In this document: positions 12,123-22,505 of the stretch, piece by piece
Position numbering within the stretch: position 1 is the first letter of the stretch
Layout of the letters: every line of letters starts with the position of its first letter
From: Arenibacterium halophilum
GTDB taxonomy: Bacteria > Pseudomonadota > Alphaproteobacteria > Rhodobacterales > Rhodobacteraceae
DNA length: 64,000 nucleotides
NCBI RefSeq assembly: GCF_005938225.1
Contig: NZ_VCPC01000001.1
Coordinates: forward strand, 496,001 to 560,000
Reading direction: 5' to 3'
Notes under the pieces: generated by a model
Database searches by the model: none
The model's input: the letters and a program-made list of their open reading frames with translations, nothing else
Told to the model about the DNA's origin: nothing
Position numbers and translations under genes: made by a program

Positions 12123-13401
12123 AACGCAGCGCCTCGACCGGGTTCATCCGCGCCGCGCGGCGGGCGGGGAAATAGGTGACAAAAAACGACAGCCCCAGCG
12201 ACAGGGCCACGGCGCTGAGCACATCGTTCAGGTGCAATTCCGCCGGGAGCGCATAGATCCCCCGGATCGACGGGTCCCAGACGCCGCCGCCCATCGCCCA
12301 GTTCACGAAGGAAAAAATCGGGTCGATATAGAGCGCGAACAGGCAGCCGAGGATGACCCCGGCCAGCGTGCCGATGGCCCCCGTGGCGGCCCCGCAGATG
12401 AAGAATACGCGCAGCACCGTGCCCTCGGTCAGGCCGATGGTGCGCAGGATGCCGATGTCGCGGCCCTTGTTCTTGACCAGCATGATCAGGCCCGAAACGA
12501 TGTTCATCGCGGCGATCAACACGAGGATCGACAGGATGATGAACATCACGTTGTCCTCGACTTCGAGCGCGCGCAGGAAGCCGCCCGCCTGATCGCGCCA
12601 TGTCCAGATCAGCGCCGTGTCACCGGCGGCGCGCAGGATCGGCAGCGCCATCGATTCCACCGCTTCGGGGTCGGTGACCATCACCTCGATCTCATCCGCA
12701 ACACCTTCGCGGTTCAGGTAAGGCTGTGCCTGATCCAGCGGCATGTAGATCCGGGTACGATCGATGTCGTAGCGCCCGGCGGTGAAGACATAGACCACCT
12801 CGTAGCTGCTGACGCGCGGGCTGGTGCCCATCGCTGTCTGCACCCCGTTGGGCGAGGTCAGCTTGATCCGGTCGCCGGGGGTGGCGTTCAGCTGGCGTGC
12901 AAGGCCCGAGCCAATGGCGATGCCTTCGGAAAAGCGCGCGACGTCTCCGGCGCTTTCCTCGGCCTGGGCGATGCCCGGCAGGCTAGCAAGGTCTTCGGGA
13001 GTGATGCCGATGATCTCCGCGCCGGAACTGCCCTGCCGCAGGCTGGCAAGCACCTGACCACGCACCAAAGGCGCCGCGCGGGTCACGCCCGGAACGGCGG
13101 CGATACGGGCAACCATCTCATCGTAGTCCGGGATCGTTCGATTCAGGTTGCCCAAGGGGTCAACCTCGCCCGCGCTGTAAACCGTGACATGGGCGTTGGC
13201 GCCGAGGATCGTGCCGACGAATTCGGCGCGAAAGCCCGAGCGTACGGCAAGCGTCGCGATCAGGGCGAAGACGGCCAGGGTGATGCCGATCAGGCTGATC
13301 CAAGTCATGACGCTGACGCCGCCTTCGGCGCGGCGGGCGCGCAGATAACGCCAGGCGATCATCCATTCGAAACCCGCAAAGGGGCGTGTGCGCGCGCTCA
13401 C
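12115..13401 (-). CDS. lolC: Lipoprotein-releasing ABC transporter, permease subunit LolC/E
   Basis: Membrane subunit of the lipoprotein sorting complex. The 428 residues contain an N-terminal helix ([22 protein letters not shown]), a periplasmic domain of about 220 residues, and three C-terminal helices with the FtsX-like core. The ending [19 protein letters not shown] is a LolC/E hallmark. The start is a GTG at 13401 with GGAGG five bases upstream; the adjacent ATG at 13403 reads straight into TGA. Only one permease gene is present, so it probably forms a homodimer as in other alphaproteobacteria. Confidence 0.92.
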   Translation of the reverse strand: MSARTRPFAGFEWMIAWRYLRARRAEGGVSVMTWISLIGITLAVFALIATLAVRSGFRAEFVGTILGANAHVTVYSAGEVDPLGNLNRTIPDYDEMVARIAAVPGVTRAAPLVRGQVLASLRQGSSGAEIIGITPEDLASLPGIAQAEESAGDVARFSEGIAIGSGLARQLNATPGDRIKLTSPNGVQTAMGTSPRVSSYEVVYVFTAGRYDIDRTRIYMPLDQAQPYLNREGVADEIEVMVTDPEAVESMALPILRAAGDTALIWTWRDQAGGFLRALEVEDNVMFIILSILVLIAAMNIVSGLIMLVKNKGRDIGILRTIGLTEGTVLRVFFICGAATGAIGTLAGVILGCLFALYIDPIFSFVNWAMGGGVWDPSIRGIYALPAELHLNDVLSAVALSLGLSFFVTYFPARRAARMNPVEALRYE

Positions 13402-13455
13402 ATGGTCCTCCGAACCCCGGCGGGCCGTGGGCCGCGCCGCATATCAGCGTCAGGC

Positions 13456-13731
13456 TTAAAGCGCGTGCAGCGCCTCGGCCCTGTTCTGGATATCGGCGGT
13501 ATCACCGTCCGTCACCACGGCGTCAAGGCCGCCGGACTGGTCGAAGTACAAAACTGCGCCTTCGGGGATGGTGTCGAGCGTATCGGGTTCATGCATCACG
13601 GCGGCGCCGTGCGGGCTGGTGACACCCCCGAGAGGCCCGTCGATCTGCGGCAAGGCCAGCGCCAGCGTCGCGGCACCGACCGCGACAGCGGCAAGCGAAG
13701 ACAGGACAGCAAGACGGCGAAGGCGAGGCAT
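13456..13731 (-). CDS. Small single-helix membrane/periplasmic protein, unknown
   Basis: A 91-residue protein beginning MPRLRRLAVLSS with one hydrophobic segment (residues about 7-28), then a hydrophilic, acidic periplasmic part without cysteines. I recognise no family. It sits between proS and lolC on the same strand and may be part of that operon. Its ribosome binding site GGGAG lies seven bases before the ATG and is buried in the 3' arm of an 11-bp hairpin (13739-13779). It could be a signal-anchored or a cleaved protein. Confidence 0.65.
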   Translation of the reverse strand: MPRLRRLAVLSSLAAVAVGAATLALALPQIDGPLGGVTSPHGAAVMHEPDTLDTIPEGAVLYFDQSGGLDAVVTDGDTADIQNRAEALHAL

Positions 13732-13738
13732 TTCGATA

Positions 13739-13779
13739 CTCCCAAGTGTGTTGGCATCTGTGGCCTCAACACTTGGGAG
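13739..13779 (-). promoter_or_regulatory. mRNA leader hairpin covering the Shine-Dalgarno sequence
   Basis: CTCCCAAGTGT and ACACTTGGGAG are perfect 11-base inverted arms separated by 19 bases. In the minus-strand transcript the 3' arm ends with GGGAG, the ribosome binding site of the 13456-13731 gene, seven bases from its ATG. Pairing would block ribosome access. There is no T-run, so it does not look like a terminator of proS. Confidence 0.6.
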
Positions 13780-13820
13780 GTCGAAAAAGTTCCGCTTGTC
13801 AGTCGCTTGACGGTTTCGTT

Positions 13821-15179
13821 TTACAGAATGGCGGCAGCGGCGAGATGCGGCGCGTAGATTTCCGCCACCTTTTGAACCGCGGCTTCGGGGCTCAGTTCCT
13901 CGCTTTCGCCGGTGCGGCGGCTGGTCAGCTCGACCACGCCGTTTTTCAGCCCGCGCGGCCCCACTGTGATGCGCCACGGCAAGCCGATCAGATCCATCGT
14001 GGCGAATTTGCCCCCGGCCCGTTCGTTGGTGTCATCGTACAGCGGCTCCAGCCCTGCGGCGACCAGCGCGGCATAGATGCGGTTGCATTCGGCATCTGCG
14101 GCCTCGTCGCCCTGTCGCAGGTTCACGATGCCACAGTGGAAGGGAGTCACGCCTTCGGGCCAGATGATGCCCTTGTCGTCATGGCTGGCTTCGATGATCG
14201 CGCCCAGAAGGCGCGACACGCCGATGCCGTGGCTGCCCATGTGCACCGGCACCTTGCCGCCATCGGCGGTTTGAACAGCCGCATTCAGCGGGTCGGAATA
14301 CTTGGTGCCGAAATAGAAAATCTGCCCCACCTCGATACCGCGCGATGATTTGCGGCGATCTTCGGGGATGGCGTCGAACAGGCTCTCGTCGTGGGTTTCG
14401 TCCGTGCGGGCATAGGGGGTTGTCCATTCCTCGCAGATCGAACGAAGCTGCGCCGCATCGTCGTAATCCACCGCGCGGTCGCCCAGCGTCAGGTCGGTGA
14501 TTGCCGCATCATAAAACACTTCGGATTCGCCGGTATCGGCCAGAACCAGGAACTCGTGCGTATCCTCGCCGCCGATGGGGCCGGAATCGGCGCGCATCGG
14601 GATCGCCTTCAGCCCCATGCGTTCATAGGTGCGCAGGTAGCTGACCATGTGGCGGTCGTAGGCGCGCATTGCCGCCTCGTAATCCACGTCGAAGTTATAA
14701 CCGTCCTTCATCAGGAATTCGCGGCCCCGCATCACGCCAAAGCGCGGGCGGATTTCATCGCGGAACTTCCACTGGATGTGATAGAGCGTCAGCGGCAGAT
14801 CCTTGTAGCTGCTGACATGGCTGCGGAAGATGTCTGTAATCAGCTCTTCGTTGGTGGGGCCGTACAGCATGTCGCGGCCCTGACGGTCGGTGATGCGCAG
14901 CATTTCCTCGCCATAAGCGTCATAGCGGCCGGATTCGCGCCACAGGTCGGCCGATTGCAGCGTCGGCATCAGCAGCGGGATATGGCCCGCGCGCTGCTGT
15001 TCCTGATGCACGATGGCCTCGACATTGCGCAGCACCTTGTAGCCCAGCGGCAACCACGAATAGATCCCGGCCTGCGCCTGCTTGATCATGCCCGCACGCA
15101 ACATCAGGCGGTGGCTGACGATCTGCGCCTCGGCGGGGTTTTCTTTCAGGACGGGCAGGAAATAGCGGCTCAGGCGCAT
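13821..15179 (-). CDS. proS: Prolyl-tRNA synthetase, short form without editing insert
   Basis: Class II aminoacyl-tRNA synthetase that charges tRNA-Pro. The 452 residues contain motif 2 in [24 protein letters not shown] and motif 3 in [15 protein letters not shown], followed by an anticodon-binding domain. The E. coli type enzyme has about 570 residues because of an editing (INS) domain between motifs 2 and 3. Here the motif 2 region runs on to [15 protein letters not shown] and TPYARTD with no room for that domain. Cells with this form normally rely on separate YbaK/ProX-type proteins to clear Ala- or Cys-tRNA-Pro. Confidence 0.95.
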   Translation of the reverse strand: MRLSRYFLPVLKENPAEAQIVSHRLMLRAGMIKQAQAGIYSWLPLGYKVLRNVEAIVHQEQQRAGHIPLLMPTLQSADLWRESGRYDAYGEEMLRITDRQGRDMLYGPTNEELITDIFRSHVSSYKDLPLTLYHIQWKFRDEIRPRFGVMRGREFLMKDGYNFDVDYEAAMRAYDRHMVSYLRTYERMGLKAIPMRADSGPIGGEDTHEFLVLADTGESEVFYDAAITDLTLGDRAVDYDDAAQLRSICEEWTTPYARTDETHDESLFDAIPEDRRKSSRGIEVGQIFYFGTKYSDPLNAAVQTADGGKVPVHMGSHGIGVSRLLGAIIEASHDDKGIIWPEGVTPFHCGIVNLRQGDEAADAECNRIYAALVAAGLEPLYDDTNERAGGKFATMDLIGLPWRITVGPRGLKNGVVELTSRRTGESEELSPEAAVQKVAEIYAPHLAAAAIL

Positions 15180-15347
15180 GATGGCTCCGGGACAGATGGT
15201 GTTGCCATTCCTCTATGGCTTTGCCCCTGCCAAAACAAGCCCGCGCGCCCTGCGCGCCCGGCTTTTCCCGTGTCTTTTCGCATGGCCCGCCCCTTGAAAC
15301 CACGCGGCGCATGGGCGATGTCACGGGGAACATCTGAAAGGGTCATC

Positions 15348-16439
15348 ATGTCGCTGCCGGTTCGCGATCAACTGCGCTATTGGGGGATCGCCGCCATCGT
15401 CTTTGCGGTGGTGCTGTGGTTCCTTGGCAATGTGCTGATGCCGTTCATCATCGGTGCTGCCATCGCCTATTTCATCGACCCGGTCGCCGACCGGCTGGAA
15501 CGCGCGGGGTTCAGCCGCGTGGGTGCCACGGCGATCATCACCATCGCCGCCGTGCTGATCTTCGTGCTTATGATGCTGCTGGTGGTGCCGACGCTGATTT
15601 CCCAGACCGCCGGGCTGATCGAGACGCTGCCCAAGCTGACCAACAACCTGCAAACCTTCCTGGGCGAACATTTCCCGTCGCTGCTGGACGCGGATTCGAC
15701 CATGCGCAAGACGCTGGCGTCGATTGGCGAAGCGATCAAGAGCCGGGGCCCGCAGGTGGTGGAAACCCTGCTGGGTTCGGCCCTGTCGATCATCAACATC
15801 GTGATCCTGCTGGTGGTGGTGCCGGTGGTGTCGGTCTACCTGCTGCTCGACTGGGACAACATGATCGCCCGGATCGACGAGTTGCTGCCGCGCGAACATG
15901 CGCCCACCATCCGCCTGCTGGCCTCCGACATAGATCGCACTCTGGCGTCCTTCATTCGCGGCATGGGCACTGTCAGCCTGATCCTTGGCACCTATTACGC
16001 GGTGGCGCTGATGATCGTGGGGCTGCAATTCGGGCTGGTCGTGGGGTTCATCGCGGGGCTGGTCACCTTCATCCCCTATCTTGGCGCGCTGATCGGCGGG
16101 GCGCTGGCCATCGGGCTGGCACTGTTCCAGTTCTGGGGCGATTGGGTGTCGATCGGTATCGTCGGCGCGATATTCGTGATCGGCCAGGTGGTCGAGGGCA
16201 ATATCCTGACGCCCAAGCTGGTCGGCAGTTCGGTCGGGCTGCATCCGGTCTGGCTGCTGCTGGCACTGTCTGTTTTTGGCGCGCTGTTCGGGTTCGTCGG
16301 GATGCTGGTCGCCGTGCCCGTCGCTGCAGCGCTTGGCGTGATCGCGCGTTTCGCCGTCAGCCAGTACATGAACAGCCGGTTGTACTCGGGCGAACCCGAG
16401 CCTGCCCCCGACCATCATTTCACCCCGAAAGACAGCTGA
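15348..16439 (+). CDS. AI-2E/PerM-family membrane permease
   Basis: A 363-residue inner-membrane protein with about eight helices in the PerM/AI-2E arrangement: FAVVLWFLGNVLMPFIIGAAIAYFIDPVADRLE at the N-terminus, a soluble central segment, and a C-terminal block with GFIAGLVTFIPYLGALIGGALAIGLAL and GQVVEGNILTPKLVGSSVGLHP. Members transport autoinducer-2, Na+/H+ or unknown solutes; the role here cannot be fixed. AAAGGG precedes the ATG. It is one base from hdaA, so both are probably cotranscribed. Confidence 0.88.
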   Translation: MSLPVRDQLRYWGIAAIVFAVVLWFLGNVLMPFIIGAAIAYFIDPVADRLERAGFSRVGATAIITIAAVLIFVLMMLLVVPTLISQTAGLIETLPKLTNNLQTFLGEHFPSLLDADSTMRKTLASIGEAIKSRGPQVVETLLGSALSIINIVILLVVVPVVSVYLLLDWDNMIARIDELLPREHAPTIRLLASDIDRTLASFIRGMGTVSLILGTYYAVALMIVGLQFGLVVGFIAGLVTFIPYLGALIGGALAIGLALFQFWGDWVSIGIVGAIFVIGQVVEGNILTPKLVGSSVGLHPVWLLLALSVFGALFGFVGMLVAVPVAAALGVIARFAVSQYMNSRLYSGEPEPAPDHHFTPKDS

Positions 16440-16440
16440 C

Positions 16441-17130
16441 ATGGCCCGACAGCTCAGCTTTGACCTCCCCGCGCTGACCGTGCTGGGGCGGGCGGATTTC
16501 TACGTCGCCCCCTCGAACGCGCTGGCGGTGGCAATGATCGAATCGACCGAAACATGGCCCGCGCCACAGCTGACGGTCTGTGGCCCCGAGGGCGCGGGCA
16601 AGACGCATCTGGCCAACGTCTGGGCCAATATGACCGGTGCGGTTATCGTGCCCTCGCGCGATCTGCCGGGGCGCGATATTCCAACCTTGGCCGAGGCCCC
16701 GGTTGCGGTCGAAGACGTGCCCGAAATCGCCTCGAACGCCGCCGCGATGGATGCGCTGTTTCACCTGTTCAACCTGATGCGTGCCAATGGCTGCCCCTTG
16801 CTGATGACGGGGCGCGGCGACCCGTCGCAATGGGGCTTGGCCCTTCCAGATATCCAAAGCCGGGTTCAGGCCGCCGCCCATGTGGCGCTGGACCTGCCCG
16901 ACGACACGTTGCTGGCCGCAGTGCTGGGCAAGCTGTTCGCCGACCGGCAGATCACGCCGAAACCCGATGTGATTCCCTATCTGGTGCGCCAGATGGAGCG
17001 GTCTTTCGCGGCGGCGCAAAGCATCGTGGCGGGGATGGACAAGATGGCGCTGGACGAAGGGCGCACCGTGTCGCGCCAGATCGCCGCGCGGATGATTGCC
17101 ATCGCGGCGGGTTCGTCGGAAACTATTTAA
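16441..17130 (+). CDS. hdaA: DnaA-related regulatory inactivator HdaA
   Basis: A 229-residue AAA+ protein related to DnaA domain III. In alphaproteobacteria it binds the beta clamp and stimulates DnaA-ATP hydrolysis, preventing over-initiation of replication. It begins [10 protein letters not shown], which resembles the clamp-binding QL[SD]F-type motif of Hda proteins. Walker A is [10 protein letters not shown]. The arginine region lies in [10 protein letters not shown]. The DnaA-specific DNA-binding domain IV is absent, as expected for Hda. Position between a PerM-type gene and ppk is common in Rhodobacteraceae. Confidence 0.9.
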   Translation: MARQLSFDLPALTVLGRADFYVAPSNALAVAMIESTETWPAPQLTVCGPEGAGKTHLANVWANMTGAVIVPSRDLPGRDIPTLAEAPVAVEDVPEIASNAAAMDALFHLFNLMRANGCPLLMTGRGDPSQWGLALPDIQSRVQAAAHVALDLPDDTLLAAVLGKLFADRQITPKPDVIPYLVRQMERSFAAAQSIVAGMDKMALDEGRTVSRQIAARMIAIAAGSSETI

Positions 17131-17174
17131 ATCTCCGTCACCGAACGGTTACATTCGGTCAGGATAAGGCCGCC

Positions 17175-19349
17175 ATGACAAACGCTGATTTCTTGCAATC
17201 CGACATTCCCCCCGCCGTCGCGCTGGAGGATTTCGATCCCAACGGCCCTCAACGATTCTACAACCGCGAGCTCAGCTGGCTGGGCTTCAACTGGCGCGTG
17301 CTGGAAGAGGCGGAGAACCTCCGTGTGCCGCTGCTGGAGCGGCTCCGGTTCGTGTCGATCTCGGCCAACAACCTTGACGAGTTCTTTACCGTGCGTGTCG
17401 CCGGCCTGCGCGAACTGGCCCATGCGGGCAACATGACTCCGGCCGCCGATGGGCTGACGCCATCGCAGCAACTGGTGCTGATCAGCGAAAACGCCCGCCG
17501 CCTGATGCAATCGCAACAGCGCGTTCTTGTCAGCCTGAAGGCTGAAATGGAAGAGGCCGGGATTTCCCTGCTCTCGCGCGATGATCTGACCGAGGCCGAC
17601 CGTACCCACCTGGCGGATGTGTTCCTGCAACAGGTGTTCCCGGTGCTGTCCCCTCTGGCCATCGACCCGGCACACCCGTTCCCGTTCATTCCCAACACCG
17701 GCTATTGCCTTGCGGTTCAGCTGGAACGCAGCCGCGACAAACGCAGCCTGCAGGCATTGTTGCCGATCCCCGCACAGATCAACCGGTTTGTTCCCCTGCC
17801 CGCCCCCGAGGGCACCGCGCGCTTTCTGCCGCTGGAAGATCTGCTGTTGCTGGAAATCGGCAATCTCTTCCCCGGTTACGTGCTGAAATCGCATTTTGAA
17901 TTCCGCGTGCTGCGCGACAGCGATCTGGAAGTCGAAGAAGAAGCCGAAGACCTCGTTCGCGAATTCGAAGTTGCGCTGAAACGCCGCCGTCGCGGCGAGG
18001 TGGTGCGCCTGACCCACTCTGCCGGTGCGCCACAAAAACTGCTTGCCACGGTCATGAACGCGCTGCACGTCGACGGCTCCGAGGTGATCGAGGTCGACGG
18101 CATGATCGGCGTTGCCGATCTGGGCGAGCTGGTGCTCGACTCGCGCCCCGATCTGCTCTGGCCCAGCTTCACGCCCCGCGTGCCCGAACGCGTGCAGGAT
18201 CACGACGGCGATATGTTCGCCGCGATCCGCCAGAAAGACATGCTGCTGCATCACCCCTATGAAACCTTCGACATGGTGGTGCGCTTCCTGCAACAGGCCG
18301 CGCGCGACCCCGACGTGGTGGCGATCAAGCAGACGCTGTACCGCACGTCGAAGAATTCGCCCATCGTCGAGGCCCTGTGCGAGGCCGCCGAAGACGGCAA
18401 ATCCGTCACCGCTCTGGTCGAGCTCAAGGCCCGCTTTGACGAAGCCGCCAACATCCGCCAGTCGCGGCGTCTGGAACGGTCGGGCGCGCATGTGGTGTAC
18501 GGGTTCATGGACCTCAAGACCCATGCCAAGATTTCCACCGTGGTGCGCCGCGAGGGCGACAGCCTCGTGACCTATACGCATTACGGCACCGGCAACTATC
18601 ACCCGATCACCGCGCGCATCTACACCGACCTCAGCTTTTTTACTTGCGACAAGGCCCTGGGCCGCGACGCCACCAAGGTGTTCAACTACCTTTCGGGCTA
18701 TGCCCAGCCCGAAAGCCTTGAAAACCTTGCGATTTCACCGATCACCCTGAAGCCGCGCCTGATCGAGCTGATCGATGCCGAAATCGCCCATGCCAAGGCC
18801 GGGAAACCTGCGGCGATCTGGGCCAAGATGAACTCGCTCATCGACTCCGAGGTGATCGACGCGCTCTATCGCGCCAGCCAGGGCGGCGTGAAGATCGACC
18901 TGGTGATCCGCGGCATCTGCGGTGTGCGCCCCGGTATCAAGGGCCTGTCCGACAACATTCGCGTCAAATCCATCGTCGGCCGCTTTCTGGAACATTCCCG
19001 CATCGTCTGCTTCGGCAATGGCCATGGCCTGCCGTCAAAACGCGCGCGGGTTTTCATCTCGTCCGCCGACTGGATGGGCCGCAACCTGAACCGCCGTGTC
19101 GAAACGCTCGTGGAAATCGAGAACGCAACGGTCAAGGCCCAGATCGTCAGCCAGGTGATGGCCGCCAATCTTGCGGATGTTGCGCAAAGCTGGGTGATGG
19201 CCCCCGACGGCAGCTTCACGCGTCCGCCCGCGCCTGAAGGCGGGTTTGCCTTCAACTGCCACCGTTTTTTCATGGAAAACCCGTCGCTTTCGGGGCGCGG
19301 CTCGGCCGGGGCCTCGGACGTCCCACAGCTGACCCACGCCGACGACTGA
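17175..19349 (+). CDS. ppk1: Polyphosphate kinase 1
   Basis: Membrane-associated enzyme that reversibly builds inorganic polyphosphate from ATP. The 724 residues cover all four PPK1 domains: [19 protein letters not shown] at the N-terminus, the head domain, and two phospholipase-D-like C-terminal domains. The autophosphorylated His is in [13 protein letters not shown] (His450) and the second His in [13 protein letters not shown] (His607). Their spacing of 157 equals that of E. coli His435 and His592. The ATG at 17175 follows AAGG. It is followed by ppx, giving synthesis and degradation in one run. Confidence 0.95.
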   Translation: MTNADFLQSDIPPAVALEDFDPNGPQRFYNRELSWLGFNWRVLEEAENLRVPLLERLRFVSISANNLDEFFTVRVAGLRELAHAGNMTPAADGLTPSQQLVLISENARRLMQSQQRVLVSLKAEMEEAGISLLSRDDLTEADRTHLADVFLQQVFPVLSPLAIDPAHPFPFIPNTGYCLAVQLERSRDKRSLQALLPIPAQINRFVPLPAPEGTARFLPLEDLLLLEIGNLFPGYVLKSHFEFRVLRDSDLEVEEEAEDLVREFEVALKRRRRGEVVRLTHSAGAPQKLLATVMNALHVDGSEVIEVDGMIGVADLGELVLDSRPDLLWPSFTPRVPERVQDHDGDMFAAIRQKDMLLHHPYETFDMVVRFLQQAARDPDVVAIKQTLYRTSKNSPIVEALCEAAEDGKSVTALVELKARFDEAANIRQSRRLERSGAHVVYGFMDLKTHAKISTVVRREGDSLVTYTHYGTGNYHPITARIYTDLSFFTCDKALGRDATKVFNYLSGYAQPESLENLAISPITLKPRLIELIDAEIAHAKAGKPAAIWAKMNSLIDSEVIDALYRASQGGVKIDLVIRGICGVRPGIKGLSDNIRVKSIVGRFLEHSRIVCFGNGHGLPSKRARVFISSADWMGRNLNRRVETLVEIENATVKAQIVSQVMAANLADVAQSWVMAPDGSFTRPPAPEGGFAFNCHRFFMENPSLSGRGSAGASDVPQLTHADD

Positions 19350-19467
19350 ACGGGCGCGGAAACCGGCTCAATGCAACCGGCCCGGTTTATGCGGTTGACC
19401 GGGCCCGCGCCCTGCCCCAAGTTGACCCCGCCAACAGGCGGCTGACCGGAACCAACGCGCGGAAGAC

Positions 19468-21009
19468 ATGAATTTGCAGTCTGAACCTGCTCAAGGTGAA
19501 TGGGGCCCCTTCGGCCGCCCATTGTTCAACGATCCCAGCGCGCGCGCCCTGTCGCGCGTCGGCGTGATCGACGTCGGCTCGAACTCGGTCCGTCTGGTGG
19601 TGTTCGATGGCGCCGCCCGCTCGCCTGCCTATTTTTACAACGAAAAAATCATGTGCGGCCTCGGTGCAGGCCTTTCGGAAACAGGCCGCCTGAACCCCGA
19701 AGGCCGCCGCCGCGCCCTGTCCGCCATGCGGCGCTTCCAGCGCATTGCCGAGGGGATGGACCTGCCCCCGCTGACCGCGGTCGCCACCGCCGCCGTGCGC
19801 GATGCCGAAGATGGCCCCGAATTCCGCGATGATATCCAGCGCGAAACCGGCCTGCGGCTCTGGGTGATCGACGGCGAGGAAGAGGCGCGGCTGTCTGCGC
19901 AGGGCGTGCTGCTGGGCTGGCCCGGATCCTACGGTCTGGTCTGCGACATTGGCGGCTCGTCCATGGAACTGGCCGAAATCGCCGAGGGCCGCGTGGGCAA
20001 GCGCACCACCTCGCAGCTCGGGCCGCTGAAACTGGCTGGCATGTCCGGCGGCGCCCGCGCCCGCAAGGATTACATCAAGTCGGTGATGGCCGATCTGTCC
20101 GATCGCATGGGCCCGCAGCACAACCGCCTGTTCCTGGTCGGCGGCAGCTGGCGCGCCATTGCCAAAATCGACATGCACCGCAGGGGCTATCCGCTGAAAG
20201 TGCTGCACGAATACCGCATGTCGCCGTCCGCCGTTCAGGCCACCGTGCGCCACATCGCCGAATCCGACCCGGACGCGCTGCGCAATGCCTGTGGCGTGTC
20301 GTCGGCCCGGATGGCGCTGGTGCCCATCGCCTCCGAAGTGCTGTCGCGGCTGGTGCGTACTTTCAAACCCAAGGACATCGCGATCTCCAGCTATGGCATC
20401 CGCGAGGGGCTGCTGTACGAACAGATGCCCCAACGCCTGCGCGACCGCGATCCGCTGATCGAAGCCTGCCGCTTTGCCGAGGCGAAAGACGCGCGCCTGC
20501 CCGGATTTGGCCGCACCCTGTTCGATTTCGTGACACCGCTGTTCCGCGCCGCGCCGCCGGCCCGCCAGCGCCTGATCAAGGCCGCTTCGCTGCTGCACGA
20601 TGTCAGCTGGCGCGCCCACCCCGACTACCGCGCCGAAGTCTGTTTCGACAACGCGACCCGCGCCAATCTGGGCGGCCTCAAGCACTCCGAACGCGTCTTC
20701 CTTGGTCTCGCGCTGCTGCACCGCTATTCAAACAAGCGCGATGGCACCGCCTTCGACAACCTCTACACGCTGCTCGACGACCGCTCGCAACATCAGGCCG
20801 AAGTTCTGGGCAAGGCCATGCGCCTTGGCGCGATGCTGCTGATGCAGAAAGAGGGCCCCGGTGCCGCGCTGATCTGGCAACCCAAGAAACGGAAACTGAC
20901 GCTGACCATGCCCAAAGCGACGCAGGATCTGTTCGGTGAAGTGGCCGAGGCGCGCTTCCTTTCGCTTGCGACGACGCTTAACGCCGAAACCAGCGTCAAG
21001 ATCACCTGA
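19468..21009 (+). CDS. ppx: Exopolyphosphatase/GppA-family phosphatase
   Basis: Removes terminal phosphate from polyphosphate, and may act on pppGpp. The 513 residues comprise the Ppx/GppA actin-like fold, with GVIDVGSNSVRLVVFDG near residue 32, the phosphate loop VCDIGGSSMELAEI near residue 155, and VGGSWRAIAKID. A C-terminal helical extension of about 190 residues resembles an HD-type region (SLLHDVSWRAHP). It lies 118 bases after ppk1 on the same strand. Copy 2 of the palindromic repeat follows the stop. Confidence 0.93.
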   Translation: MNLQSEPAQGEWGPFGRPLFNDPSARALSRVGVIDVGSNSVRLVVFDGAARSPAYFYNEKIMCGLGAGLSETGRLNPEGRRRALSAMRRFQRIAEGMDLPPLTAVATAAVRDAEDGPEFRDDIQRETGLRLWVIDGEEEARLSAQGVLLGWPGSYGLVCDIGGSSMELAEIAEGRVGKRTTSQLGPLKLAGMSGGARARKDYIKSVMADLSDRMGPQHNRLFLVGGSWRAIAKIDMHRRGYPLKVLHEYRMSPSAVQATVRHIAESDPDALRNACGVSSARMALVPIASEVLSRLVRTFKPKDIAISSYGIREGLLYEQMPQRLRDRDPLIEACRFAEAKDARLPGFGRTLFDFVTPLFRAAPPARQRLIKAASLLHDVSWRAHPDYRAEVCFDNATRANLGGLKHSERVFLGLALLHRYSNKRDGTAFDNLYTLLDDRSQHQAEVLGKAMRLGAMLLMQKEGPGAALIWQPKKRKLTLTMPKATQDLFGEVAEARFLSLATTLNAETSVKIT

Positions 21010-21030
21010 AACCCCGCTTCATTATTCCAT

Positions 21031-21075
21031 AAATACTCCGGGGGAGTCCGCGCAGCGGGCGGGGGCGGAGCCCCC
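21031..21075 (+). repeat. Interspersed palindromic repeat, copy 2 (right half only)
   Basis: AAATACTCCGGGGGAGTC is followed by GGGGGCGGAGCCCCC. It sits between the convergent ppx and the 21090 gene and lacks the left half. The terminal hairpin could work as a transcription stop. Confidence 0.75.
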
Positions 21076-21089
21076 TTCCGTCGGCGAAC

Positions 21090-21476
21090 TCAGATGTCTG
21101 TCGCACCGGCTGGCGGCTCATCGTCGTCCACGTCCGGCTGCGGCTCATAGGGCGGCGCATCGGCCTTGCGGCGGATGATGACATCGCCATTGGGCAGAAC
21201 GTCGGGCAGCTCATAGCGGCTCCAGTCGCCGACCTTGCTCATCAGATCGCCCAGGGCCGGGCCCATCTGCTGGAAAAAGCTCCGCATCTGAGGACCGTAT
21301 TCGCCCGCCAGATCGCGCAGGTCGCGCAGCGCGGGCGACATTTCATCGCGCAGCCCTTCGAAGAACAGCTCCATCCCCTGCTCCATCAGCGATCGGCCTT
21401 CGGCGGGTGGTTCTTCGGCGCGCAGCGGCGCGGCCAGCATGGCGATCGACAGGGCAAGGGCGACAAGCTGTTTCAT
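21090..21476 (-). CDS. Small periplasmic protein, unknown
   Basis: A 128-residue exported protein. The signal peptide (MKQLVALALSIAMLAAPLRAEE) is cleaved near residue 20. The mature part is helical and amphipathic (MEQGMELFFEGLRDEMSPALRDLRDLAGEYGPQMRSF), followed by an acidic, proline-rich tail (QPDVDDDEPP). Similar proteins occur across Rhodobacteraceae but I know no function. It is the last gene of the minus-strand run that begins with scpA. Confidence 0.75.
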   Translation of the reverse strand: MKQLVALALSIAMLAAPLRAEEPPAEGRSLMEQGMELFFEGLRDEMSPALRDLRDLAGEYGPQMRSFFQQMGPALGDLMSKVGDWSRYELPDVLPNGDVIIRRKADAPPYEPQPDVDDDEPPAGATDI

Positions 21477-21515
21477 GCCCCTGAATATAGGCCACCCGAC
21501 GCCCCGCGTTAAGGG

Positions 21516-22505
21516 TCAGATCTCAATATCCAGCGTGATCGGAAAATGGTCCGACGCCAGCAGAAGGGCCTCGCGCAACACCCCATCGCGGTAAATCCGT
21601 GCGTCGTCAAAGGGATGCCAGATGCGCCAGTGCGGTTGACGTTCCATCAGATCGGGTGACACCATCACGTAGTCCAGCAGTGCCGACAGAAACCGCCCCT
21701 GCCCCGGCTGAGTGAAACGCGCGGTGGCCGGCATCGCGCCCAGCCGCTGTTGCAGCGCCATGCGCGCATGCGGGTCATGCAGATCGTCACCCAGCACGAT
21801 CTCGACCGAGGATCGCCCGAACAGGTGTTCGTATTCGTCCAGCCCCGGGCCGTCGTTCAAGTCGCCCATCACCACCAGCGGCTGCGCCTCGGACAAAACC
21901 GCCTCGATCCGGGCACGCAGCCAGATCGCCTGGGCCAGCTGTTTGCGCCGGTTGGCGATTGACACACGCATGATCTGGTCGTGCCCGCGTGCCCCATGCG
22001 GGGCCTTGGATTTCAGATGCGCGCCGATCATCCGAAACCGAAACCCGGATGAGGTTTCAACCGCAAGCTCAAGTGGTGGCTTGGAAAACTGCACCCTGTC
22101 GCGGGTGGCATCCACGTCAAGGTCGATCTCGAACGCCCCGTCGAAGCGGGGCGCGCCGGTGCTTTGCGGATCGTGACGCGCGCTGAGCCTATCGGGGTCG
22201 TAAAGCAGCGCGATTTCCTGCTGGGTGTCGTTGGAAAACCCCATGACCGCCACCCGCTGGCGCAGCCCGAAATTCGCGGCGAACCCTTCCAGCGCGGCGA
22301 CCGTATGTTGATGCCGCCCTGTATTCGGCGCTTCGATCACCATCACCGCGTCAGCGTCCAACGCGCGGAACACCGTGCCCAGTGCCTCGGCCTGCTGGGT
22401 GCGGGTCACATCGTGGCGGCCCGACCATCCGCCATCCATCATCAGCCGGTTTTCCTCGTCGAACAGGTTCGCGAACCATTCGACGTTATAGGTTGCCAGC
22501 CGCAT
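21516..22505 (-). CDS. Endonuclease/exonuclease/phosphatase (EEP) family protein
   Basis: A 329-residue metal-dependent phosphodiesterase-fold protein without a signal peptide. Fold motifs are ATYNVEWFANLF (metal-binding Asn and the first Glu region), VIEAPN (metal-binding Glu), GAHLKSKAPHG, GDLNDGPG, and the terminal SDHFPI with the catalytic Asp-His pair. Substrate could be DNA, a nucleotide or a phospholipid; the sequence does not decide. Its ATG shares one base with the stop of the upstream TerB-DnaJ gene, so they are translationally coupled. Confidence 0.85.
   Translation of the reverse strand: MRLATYNVEWFANLFDEENRLMMDGGWSGRHDVTRTQQAEALGTVFRALDADAVMVIEAPNTGRHQHTVAALEGFAANFGLRQRVAVMGFSNDTQQEIALLYDPDRLSARHDPQSTGAPRFDGAFEIDLDVDATRDRVQFSKPPLELAVETSSGFRFRMIGAHLKSKAPHGARGHDQIMRVSIANRRKQLAQAIWLRARIEAVLSEAQPLVVMGDLNDGPGLDEYEHLFGRSSVEIVLGDDLHDPHARMALQQRLGAMPATARFTQPGQGRFLSALLDYVMVSPDLMERQPHWRIWHPFDDARIYRDGVLREALLLASDHFPITLDIEI

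Noticed and set aside
12085-13857. Plus-strand frame of 590 codons over lolC
   Set aside because: Antisense to well-conserved lolC; no recognisable motif.
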